A DNA stretch of 64,000 nt, taken from NCBI GenBank assembly GCA_030267565.1, contig BRXU01000007.1, positions 3,534,001 to 3,598,000 on the forward strand, written 5' to 3'. Positions 22,894 to 32,200 of this stretch are shown piece by piece. The position numbers were made by a program, and so were the translations under genes. The notes below the pieces were generated by a model, which was not told where the DNA came from, searched no databases, and was given only the letters and a program-made list of their open reading frames with translations. Numbering within the stretch: the first letter of the stretch is position 1; every line of letters starts with the position of its first letter. Source of the DNA: Pleodorina starrii (taxonomy: Eukaryota > Chlorophyta > Chlorophyceae > Chlamydomonadales > Volvocaceae).

Positions 22894-24694
22894 ATGCTTC
22901 CGGGCAAGGGCTCCATGGATCGTGCAATGATAAGCGTGGTATTCGCGCTATTATTTCCATTCGCCCTTACGACAGTGAGCGAGGAACAACGAGCGAGCTG
23001 TAGAACTCTTTATCCCCCTTATGCCATTTCCGCTGATGAGGCGCAATACGTGTCTGACCCTTATGGAGATGACACCTGGGACGGACGCATGTTCGCCAGC
23101 AAGCATTCGAACGGCGGCGACAGCCTGGAGATGCTCCGGCTGTCTATCAACCAGGGGCACGGCTGGCCACCGCACCGCCACCTCGAGGGCGACGAATGGA
23201 TCTATGTCATCAGCGGCGAGGGCAGCTATGCTTACTGGGCTCTTGAAGAGGCACAGCCCACAGAGCTGAGCATCGGCCCGGGTAAGCCAGTCAACGCGCC
23301 CGGCGCCGTCGTTCCAAGCCCCCAACCGCCTCACTGCTGACGTCAGCACGGCACCCCAACCCAACTACCATCCCCCTCCTCCCGCCTGCTGGTCCCCCCC
23401 TGGACGCTCCTCTTTTCCCGCCATCGCCCTTACCCCTTCCCGCCATGGACCGCAGGCCACGCGCTATTTAACCCTCAGGGCCAGCTTCACAAGGTGGGTT
23501 GAGCTCAGGGGCTCCGTCCTCTTACGGCCCTCAGTGCCTCTCTTCCCGCGCCCATCCGAACACACCCAAAACCCGGTCACCGGCACGACCTGACGTGCGC
23601 CCGCTTCCCTTGCCCTGCTCTTGAATCATGGGTCCTGGGTCGCCTCCACATGTCGTTCCACCGCTGCGGTCTCTTTTTCCCTTCCCCTCCGCTTGTAGGT
23701 CTGGAACACCGGGCCCGAGCCGCTGCTGCTGCTGTCCGTCTCCAAGGCGCTGTCGCCCTACGAGGTGCTGGGCGACTGGCCGGACACGCCGGGCGGCGGG
23801 CTGGGCTACGTGCCCCGCGTGGCGCCCTGGGAGCTGTCTTGCGCGCCGGGGCATGAACCAGAGCAGGGCGATGCTGCGCCGGAGTCTTGGGACCAGGGCA
23901 ATGGCGACGCGAGCGACTGGGCCGGCGAGGAGGCGGCGGCGGCGCTGGAGGAGCTGCTGCTGGCAGGTGCGCGCACGTCCAGCCACCACGGCGGTGGATG
24001 CGCGGTGGGTGCTCCCTCACGCACACACACGCTTTTTCCTCCGTGTTCCGATGGCATACATGGGTGGTGGGCTGGTTTGGGCGGTGCTGATCTGCGTTGT
24101 GGACCGGACCTGGGAGGTAAAAAAAGGAGATACGGTACCGCAGCGAAGGGACGAAGACGGAGACGGACTGGATTGGACCTGGGAGGGACCGGATACGGAC
24201 CTGGGGGGAGTTCAGCGGCGCCTTATTTAGCACACGCAGCTCCTCGTGCTCCTGGAGGCCACCCAGGGAGGCCCCATGCGGATAGCGACTGAAGTGCGGA
24301 GTGTCTCACGCGGGGCACGGCTTGGCACATGCCATCAACCGATCTCATTCCCGCATGGGGGGACACAAACGCTGTGCCGCAACGCTGCGCCGCGGATGCA
24401 GGCGAGGACGACATCGCGGCGGCAGTGCCCTACGGCGACGACTATGCCTCCTCGCCCGAAGACTACACGAGCACGAGCTGCGGCTGCGGCGGAGACGACG
24501 GCGAGCACATGAGCAAGGACGACATCGCTTCGTGCATGGCGGAGCCGGAGCACAGGGATTGGGATGCGGCGGAGTACGACGAGGAAGCGTACGGCGGGGA
24601 GTACGGCGGCGGGGAGGACGAGGAGCCGGAGTTTTTCGTTGAGCAGTGGGCGGACGAGGCGCCGTCGCTTGGCCGCGAGGACGGCGAGTTGTGA
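22894..24694 (+). CDS. Secreted single-domain cupin with acidic tail
   Basis: Exons 22894-23281, 23456-23493, 23699-23966 and 24402-24694 join in phase and give 328 residues (321 if the second ATG, 22915, is used). A signal peptide is clear: MISVVFALLFPFALTTVS. The cupin motif 1 pattern is in GHGWPPHRHLEGDEWIYVIS (His, His, Glu, Gly ligand spacing), so a metal-binding beta-barrel is expected. Motif 2 is in HALFNPQGQLH with its single His. After the barrel comes a roughly 150-residue tail rich in Asp/Glu/Gly/Tyr, with repeated DDIA units (GEDDIAAAVP, SKDDIASCMA) and a CGCGG block. The substrate or activity cannot be predicted; cupins range from germins to dioxygenases. Part of exon 4 is duplicated in inverted orientation at 25.3 kb. 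Confidence 0.8.
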
Positions 24695-24996
24695 GGGGCC
24701 GGCGCTTGACCGCTCCTTCGTCGGCATCACCCAGCCTCGCAACGGGGTGGGTAGTGAAGACGAATACGGTAACCGTAGCGATAGAATGGGGGCGACGTAG
24801 GCAAGCCCAGATCAGTAAGCAGTTCTCACCGACTTGACTTTTACCTGATTACCTGGTCGAAGGGGAGGGAGGGGCTGCGACCGAGTGGATCCCCCCTGGA
24901 GCTGATTGCGGAGGAAGACGAGGGGGAGCAAGGAGGAGGAGTAAGGAGGCGGAGGCGTACGTGGTGAGGCGGAAGACGAGGGCGTGCGTGTGTATG

Positions 24997-25001
24997 TGTA
25001 A
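24997..25001 (+). terminator. TGTAA poly(A) signal of the cupin gene
   Basis: TGTAA lies about 300 bases after the cupin stop. Confidence 0.5.
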
Positions 25002-25315
25002 TGCGTAATGTGTACGGCGCGCAGGGTGGGATGACGGGGCAGCAGCTTGCGTGCCTTGCTGAGGCGGCACGTGGCGGCAGCGCTGCTCCGGGCGGGTGGG
25101 TGGGGCATCCGGTGGAGGGCGGAGGCGCGGGGGGAGGAGGGCGCGGTGGGGCGCAGGCGCCATTCTGGGAGAGGGGCTTTGGGAAGGAGGGGGTCAAACC
25201 AGCGCTGTGTGATAAGTGTGAAGGAAGGAAAACTGGGACAGTTCCGGGTGCGCGGTTGCGGGAATGTGTGTGCATGCGTGTGCTGCTCAACATGCGCGTC
25301 GGGCGCGGTGTGAAC

Positions 25316-25413
25316 GAAGCGATGTCGTCCTCACTCATGTGCTCGTCGTCGCCGGCTGGCCGCCGCAGCCGCAGCTCGTGCTCGTGTAGTTTCCGGGCAG
25401 GCGAGGAGGCATA
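25316..25413 (-). pseudogene. Inverted partial copy of cupin exon 4
   Basis: Read on the minus strand, this segment closely matches 24432-24540 of the cupin gene. Shared stretches include GACGACTATGCCTCCTCGCC, ACTACACGAGCACGAGCTGC and GACGACATCGCTTCGT. Small indels shift the frame in the middle, but the end still reads EHMSEDDIASF. No cupin barrel exon is found on this strand nearby, so it is a duplicated fragment, or the tail of a decayed gene. Confidence 0.7.
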
Positions 25414-25749
25414 GTCGTCGTGTAGGATGCTGCCAGGTGCGCTTTATACCTGACTCATTTATGTGGGCGGGGGTCACCCCCGAGGCTGCGTGTGTGAAGG
25501 GCTCGTGGGCTCGTGACATGGCTTGCAATAAGGCCATGATGGGCGGCTGGCGGGCGCTATCCGCGTGGTGACGTAGGCAGAGTGACGACTGTACAGCATA
25601 TTGGCCATGCAAGGCCGTACAAGGAGTAAAGGAGAGGCCAGGTAGGAGAGTCATCATGACACGGCGAACTCAAAAGAACGATGAGGCTGGCGGCGGGCGG
25701 AGGTGCCGTTTACGTGTGCCTGCTGTGAATATCGCTAGGAGTTGGCACA

Positions 25750-26249
25750 GTGCGTCCGCCAGGTGGCCGACGTCCATGGTACTCCCGTCTTCCAAATACG
25801 CAATCATGGCCGCAGCTGCAGGTGCATCAAACGAAATGCCGGACCCGACGAAATGTCTGAGGATGCCTGAGGCAGACGAGGAGGATGTCTGAGGCAGACA
25901 ATTGTCTGAGGATGCACGGCCAGCCAATGCTTGTCGAGAAGCAGCAGCGCCTTGTTAAGATCCATGTTGATTTTATGCAGAACTACCCGGCTGAGAAACT
26001 CATTCGGGAGTGCCAGTGCCGGGACCGTGGTGAGGGACGGTGCGCTTGTAGGTCGTACTATTTCGGAAAATAGTACGGCACGCATGCTCCAGCGCTGGTC
26101 CCCCGCACATAAAAGGTATTCACATAACTGCTTGGCCTTGTATCGGCTCGTTATATGTGCCCCAGCAGCTTTGGTCACTTAGGCAGGTATTCATAGTGGA
26201 CATGACCACGCAATTCTCTGAGCAGCTATTACGCGTAGCACGGGATTGC
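25750..26249. repeat. Repeat copy 1 (~0.5 kb), broken ORF
   Basis: This segment aligns along its length with 28472-28931 in the same orientation. Both share GTGCGTCCGCCAGGTGGCCG at one end and GACATGACCACGCAATTCTC near the other. Copy 1 carries a 44-bp insertion (25856-25899) made of repeated GTCTGAGG-type units. It shifts the minus-strand reading frame, separating the KALLLLDKHW part from the FVGSGISFDAP part. A further small length difference occurs near 26030. Confidence 0.85.
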
Positions 26250-26657
26250 ATAGTTCACATTTGAGGCAGAAACTGCGTTACCGTAACTGAAAATGGTGTG
26301 GCTGTAACTGAAAATCTGTTCACATAGCTCCTATGAGTACAAAAATGAATTTCTGCCACACCGATTTTCATCCACGCGCGTGGTTGAAAATTGCTATTTC
26401 GTAAAGCTGTAACTAAAAATTACTACGAAGCCAAATACCGTACGCTACTTGCCGCCTCCACGCTGAATAGCCGTCGCAGCCCATACACTAGAAAACCTGC
26501 CGCAAGCTTCCCCAGCATCACCGAGCGATGTTCATGAAAGTAACCCCTAGTTACCCATACGGGGACGTCGGCCACCGGTATTTCCTCAGGCAAATGCAAA
26601 TGTGAACGCGTTTTGAATTTTCTATTCACTCCGGCGACTTTTGGTAACAGTTTGCTG
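26250..26657. other. AT-richer spacer with imperfect inverted repeat
   Basis: TGAAAATGGTGTGGC (26288-26302) is mirrored by GCCACACCGATTTTCA (26355-26370), with one base of slippage. GTAACTGAAAAT also recurs in tandem. This could be the 3' UTR of the RING-CH gene or the remnant of a small mobile element. I see no supported coding sequence. Confidence 0.5.
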
Positions 26658-27274
26658 CTATTGCTGCTGGGTCGCCACTGGCTCGTGCCACACGAACCCA
26701 GCGTCCTCGCCCGCGGCGCGCTTTGCAGCACTGATTGCGGCGCACGTTGCAGCTGCGTTGAAGCACTCTATGCCGCTGAGGGTGAGCAGCTCGCCTGTGG
26801 TGGGTGCCGCACACTGGAAGGACACCTGCGGATCCATGAACACAATCCGGCAGCGAGCAGCGTAAAGACGCAACAGTGAGGGGTAGATGGAGGACGCAAT
26901 GCAAGCTCCTGTTTTGGCCAGCACAACAACCGCCGAGGAACAAGACTGGCGGGTGTACCCGACATCGTGGCCATTTCGTAAAACACCCCAATCTGTCAAT
27001 CAATATGCTATCTGACTTACGACTATATATTTTCTCAGTTCAAATACGTGGGATCCCTTTCCAATGAGGCGATTTCGCCGGTGGATTGGTTAGTGGCCTC
27101 TGGCCTGGTCTAGATGTTCTATCGAACATTAAGCCCAGTTAAGCCCAGCCACAGAGTCGTGCGATCGCACTTTGTAGCTGTTATCCAGCTCCTCTGTGAT
27201 TAATTGTTTAAATACGCTGCCGTGGGCAGCCCCAATCTATCACACGTATGCGTGAGCCCGCCACGCAAGGAGTA

Positions 27275-27317
<43 letters not shown>

Positions 27318-27892
27318 GACTACGACGTGGACCTCCGCACAAACCGCCCGCCGCCAGTGTGCCGCACCAGCAGCAGCCCCACCCCGTATCCAGCAGACTC
27401 ACATTAATTTGGGCATCATCTGGCAGCCCGATGAGCTTCTTGACGCGAGCGCTGAAGTCCTCCTTGCTGTCAACGCCGGGACGCACCGGGATGACATAGT
27501 ACTGCAGGGCCGGCGGGCATTGCGGGTAGGAGGAAGCGAGTGAGTGAGGTGCGCGGCGGCAATATTGTCTGCAAGGGGCGCGCAGCACGTGCAAAAGCAG
27601 GCAGTAGACCGGGGGCCAAGCAGGAGCTCACCTGCTGGTTGTAAAGAATGGCCATGTAGGCAGGTACGCTGGTGCTGCGGAGGTGGTCGGGCGTCAGCGT
27701 CTCGTCAAGCCGCGGAAGGTTGTTGCCGCAGAAGCGGCAGTGGGACTCCTCGCTCCGGCCCGCGCACTGCAGCTGCCAGCGGCCCAGGCAGCCGCGGTGC
27801 ACGTAGCGAGGGCAGGGGCAGGGCCGCATAAGAGGCGCGGACTCTGCGCCGGTGAAGCAGATCCAGCAGACATCGTCGGTGGAATGAACCAT
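26658..27892 (-). CDS. RING-CH (RINGv) zinc-finger protein
   Basis: Exons 27892-27632, 27501-27403 and 26825-26658 join in phase 0 and give 175 residues. RING-CH domains (MARCH family) bind E2 enzymes and act as ubiquitin ligases. The domain occupies about residues 7-57: CWIC, then CPCPRYVHRGCLGRW, then CRFCG, i.e. the C4HC3 pattern with His in the fourth or fifth metal position. No membrane segments follow, unlike animal MARCH proteins. A distinct C-terminal region contains YYVIPVRPGVDSKEDF, then a small Cys/Ala-rich segment, LLTLSGIECFNAAATCAAIS, and ends VATQQQ. The first ATG gives a compact N-terminus. Intron 2 contains a CTAT microsatellite. Confidence 0.78.
27273..27317. repeat. CTAT tetranucleotide microsatellite
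   Basis: About eleven uninterrupted CTAT units lie inside intron 2 of the RING-CH gene. It is likely polymorphic and not coding. Confidence 0.95.
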
Positions 27893-28322
27893 TTTGATGT
27901 GAAAGAATGAACGATGTCCGGTTACGTACGGATTGGCCCAAGCTGTACGTAAGATTCTGGCGGTTTCTGATGATCTGTCGGCGTTAGATATACAGTGGGC
28001 TTATATGATGCGCGTTGTGCAATGTTATAATCGAAAGCACTTGCGATATGAAGACATCAGGTCTGTTTGACGTGCTTATATGCAAAGGAATGAACGGAAT
28101 GCTGTGCTGGATGCGGGTTCTGTCGCCAACGGTTCAGGTGCCGTTTCGGTTGTCGGCTGCCATCATGCCCGCCACCCGACGTACGTACCCCGACAGGTGA
28201 GAGCGGTTGGATTGTCAGCGTCACAAACGTACATACTAGATACTACTTGAGTGTTTGTATCGGTTTGTTTAACGGCCTTAGAAGCATAATAGCAATTATA
28301 TTATACGGGGACCACTTCTTGC
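27893..28322. other. Spacer upstream of the RING-CH gene
   Basis: This interval should contain the RING-CH promoter. A 61-codon plus-strand frame (28015-28200) is open but has no recognisable feature. Confidence 0.4.
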
Positions 28323-28862
28323 CTACGTAGGGGCCTGTAGGGGCCCTGCAATAAACGTGCTACGGTTGCAGTCGCATTGCGGATACACGCACGCAGCAGC
28401 AGCTGAACATCGTCTGTAAAATAGAGACCTGCCTAAAGACGTTACATGCTGCCATCCGGGGATTTCTTCGCGTGCGTCCGCCAGGTGGCCGACGTCAATG
28501 GTATTCCCGTCTTCCAAATACGCAACCATGGCCGCAGCTGCAGGTGCATCAAACGAAATGCCGGACCCGACGAAATGAATTGTCTGAGGATGCGCGGCCT
28601 GCCAATGCTTGTCGAGAAGCAGCAGCGCCTTGTCAAGATCCATGTTGACTTTATGCAGAACTAGCCGGCAGAGAAACTCATTCGGGAGTGCCGACCGTGG
28701 TGAGGGACGTGGTGCCGACCGTGGTGTGCTTGTAGGTCGTACTATTTCGCAAAATAGTACGGCACGCATGCTCCAGCGCTGTTCCCGCGCACATAAAAGG
28801 TATTCACATAGCTGATTGGCCTTGTATCGATTCGTTATATGTGCCCCAGCAGCTTTGGTCAC
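28323..28862 (-). CDS. Unrecognised ORF in repeat copy 2
   Basis: An open frame of about 179 codons covers most of repeat copy 2. It starts right after a TAA with GTG rather than ATG, so if real it uses an internal ATG (as in RWSMRAVLF) or is a spliced exon. Visible segments are LCEYLLCAREQRWSM, VLHKVNMDLDKALLLLDKHW and FVGSGISFDAPAAAAMVAYL. Copy 1 encodes nearly the same peptide, with mild changes such as Ile/Val, Asn/Asp and Val/Leu, but is frameshifted. I recognise no domain. It could be a lineage-specific gene family or the body of a dispersed repeat. Confidence 0.35.
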   Translation of the reverse strand: MTKAAGAHITNRYKANQLCEYLLCAREQRWSMRAVLFCEIVRPTSTPRSAPRPSPRSALPNEFLCRLVLHKVNMDLDKALLLLDKHWQAAHPQTIHFVGSGISFDAPAAAAMVAYLEDGNTIDVGHLADAREEIPGWQHVTSLGRSLFYRRCSAAAACVYPQCDCNRSTFIAGPLQAPT

Positions 28863-28931
28863 TTAGGCAGCTATTCATAAGTGGACATGACCACGCAATT
28901 CTCTGAGCTATTCCGCGTAGCACGAGATTGC
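28472..28931. repeat. Repeat copy 2 (~0.46 kb), intact ORF
   Basis: This is the partner of 25750-26249, in direct orientation 2.7 kb away. It lacks the 44-bp insertion. Neither copy shows clear terminal inverted repeats or target-site duplication. Confidence 0.85.
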
Positions 28932-29246
28932 GTGCAGTAAACAAGCAGAGGACATCAAGGCCGTGCGTAATATAGCACTCTTCGAGTTCGCGCGCTATGT
29001 TGCACAGATTTGAAAGTCAATTCGGTGGCTGGCGTGCGTCACCTGCGCTAACCGCCTAACCGCAACAACCGTCAAAAGTTTTAACCATTCCAAGAGCATT
29101 AACCACAAGTGTCTAACCTGTAACCTCAGCTAGTATCGGTATTTACACACTTCAAATAAACTGACCGCATCGTAACGCTGGCAATCTTTAGAGCTCCGAC
29201 AGACTGGTAATTCAAAAATTAATGAACAAGGTGGACCTGGAGTGCG

Positions 29247-32200
29247 ATGGCTCCAAAGAAAAATGTTGCAGATGCTAGAAGCCGCAAGAGACGGCCAGTG
29301 GGCCTGCTTGGACAGCCGACAGCCTACGATAGCGAGGAGGACGAGGACTGGACGCCCGATACCCAGCCTTCAGACGGTGACGGACAGTTTTTCGACGAGG
29401 AAAACTCTACAAAAAGGCGGCGAGCGAAACGTGCTGTTGTCGCCGATGAGGAGGCGCAGGATGTGCCGCTGCGGCCCAGGTGATGAGAACCATTTAATAA
29501 ACCATTTCATTGCACGTAATGAATGAGAGAGATGTTCGCTTTTTATAAGATGGCAGAATGTGCTCTTGTGACAAGGGAACTGTCGGGTTCGGTCGTCTTC
29601 TCGCGTCAAGCGGTCTCGCGCTCAAATCGGTGCCGCCGGCCGCGCACGTCTGTCTGCGCAGGCGCAAGGCGCAACGCGAGCCTGGCGGTGGCGATGCTGC
29701 GACCAACCAGGCTGAGCAGGTGCGCTCTGGCCGCCAGAACGCGGGCAGAACGGGGTTGCGTGCGGCCTACACAGCCGCGCGCGCAGCCCGCCCGGCAGCG
29801 AAGCCAACCCGTGGTCCCGCCCCGGGGCCCACAACGCGCATGATGCGAAATCCACAGATCCCCACCACCCGGCGTTTGGAAGGCGTTTATCACTGGGGCA
29901 TTGGGTGACGGAAACGGTGTCAAGGGCGACCCGAAAGGCACGTAGCGCTGCGCGGCGGCGACGGCGGCGGTGGCGGGGCCGAACAGGAACACCCAGAGGC
30001 GGCCCGTCGCATCGGGACCTGGGACAGCGCCCCGCGGCTTCCTGCCTTTTAAACCATGCCTCCACGGCCTTTACCGGCGACATGACGCCACCCCAACGGT
30101 CCTCCTCCGCCTCCTCCGCCTCCGCCTCCCAGGCCGACGTCAAACGGCCGCGGCGCGGATCTCGCTCGCAGTCCGAGCCATCCGTCCCGCAGGCCCAGGC
30201 CCAGGCCCCCCCGGCCTCGCCACGAAAACGCGGAAGCACCACGCGCGCAGCCGTGGCGGCGGCCGCAGGCCATGCGGCGACGGCGGCAGCCGCAGGCCGC
30301 GACTGGGGCAGCCTGACGGCGCCGCTGCTGGCGCAAGTGCTCCGGCGGGCTTGCGCGGCGTCGGCGCTCCCAACGGCTGGCGCGGGTAAGAGCGAAGTGA
30401 AGAGCGGGAGACTTCAGCAACGGGCGGGCGGGTACAGCGATTTCAGGGTTTGTGGAGCGGGCGTTGCACCGCAAGAGGCAGGCCCGGGGTGGAGGGGTGG
30501 AGAGGGAAGTAGCTAGCGTGCGAGTGCGGGGGGCACTGGCGCTGCCGTGCGCTGCGGATCGCTCCAGGGTGCCTTTCTGACCCAACGCCGTTGCGGTGGT
30601 GGGTCAACTCACCGCATCTCCACATTGCCCTGCGGCCTCTCCCCCGCCGCAGCTGCCTGCGTATGCCGTCACTGGCGGGATGTCTGTCGGGACCTGGAGA
30701 CGGACGCAAAGGCGGCGGCGGCCGCCGCCGTCAGCACGGCCGCCGTCGAGGCGGCGGCAGCAGCCGCCAGGGCGCTTCGCGCCCTCGCCTGCGGCGGCGG
30801 AGGCTCCGCCCCCGGCGGCAGCACCGCCGCCGGCACCCATGCTGCTGCTTGCGGCGCATCGGAGACAGCGACGGAGAGGGAGAACGGCGCCGGCGGCGGC
30901 GGCGCCGACGATCCATCAGCTGGCGGCGGCGGGGTCGCGAGGGGGGCTTGTGGGGCTGCCTGGACGTTCGCGGTCGCCCAAAGATGCGTTTCGACAACGA
31001 GGTGGTCCAGACCGGGCTGGACTCCCACCGCTGGACTCAGGTAAAGCCTGGCGACTCCCAACCGGGCATTTCCCGGTTGTTGCCCGGTTCCGACTTCCGA
31101 GCCGGCGTGCTGTCTCCAGTCGGGGCCTCCTTCCTCTTTCCAGCGACTGAGCTGCGCCGCCCGTCCTCGCCCCCTCCCCCCCGGCCGCAGCACGGAAACC
31201 CGCCCCCCTCGCGCCATCATTCATACGGTAGCTCTTTTACCCTCCCTTGACTTTTGCCTTTCCTTCTTCCACTCGTTCGTCGGCGCGCGACGCGGACGAT
31301 ACCGATCCTCGCCGGCATCAATATGTGCGGTTCGTTGTATAATTTTGTTTTTTGTTTGTACGGCCCCTTTGTACGGCCACTGTGTACGGCCCTCTGCACC
31401 GCTGCGCAGGTCCACGCGCTGCGCCTGCGCGACTGCCAGGGTTTTACCCCGGCCGGTCTCCAGTCGCTGCTGCGGGGCTGCCCCGGGCTGACGAGCCTGG
31501 AGCTCAGCCAGTGCGATTCGCTCGTCAAGTGAGTGGAAGAGGGGGGGCCATAGCGGGGGGTCTCAGGAGGCCGGAAAGCGGCCAAGCCGACCGGGAGGCA
31601 GTGTCACAATGAGCAGACGCAATGTGCGACGAATGATGATGATGATGCGGCGTGTCAGGGGCACCTCGTCGACGTCCGCGCACCCATCCGCCGTTCTCCC
31701 GCTCCCTCCCTCAATACGTCTGTCGGTGTGTGGCGCAGGCTGGATGTGCTCCGCGCCGCGCTGGGCTCGCTGCCGCATCTCCGCGTCCTGGACCTCAGCC
31801 ACTGCACCAGCAGCGTGCCGGACGCCGTCGTCAAGTTGGCCCTGGCGCCGCGACCGCCACCGCCGCCGCCGCCGGCGCAGCAGCTGGAGCAACAGCGAGG
31901 CCCGGGTGGTGGTGGACTGGCCGGCGGCGCGGCCGGGTCTTCTGGTGGCGGCGCCGGGGAGGCGAGCGGGAGCGGAGGCGGTGAGGGGCCCTGGGCGCTG
32001 CCGTGTCCGCTGCGGGTGCTGCGGGCGGCGGGCTGCCCCCGACTGGGACCTGGAACGGTGAGTGCGCCGCGCGGTGGGGTGCGTGTGGGTGGGGGTTGCC
32101 GCCGACAGCTCTGGCTCGTTGGCTCGGGACGTTGGGAGCTCGGCAGTGGCAGCGGGTTGTCCGGGAGGGCACGGTTGTGGCGTGTCGTGAAAGTAGCAGC

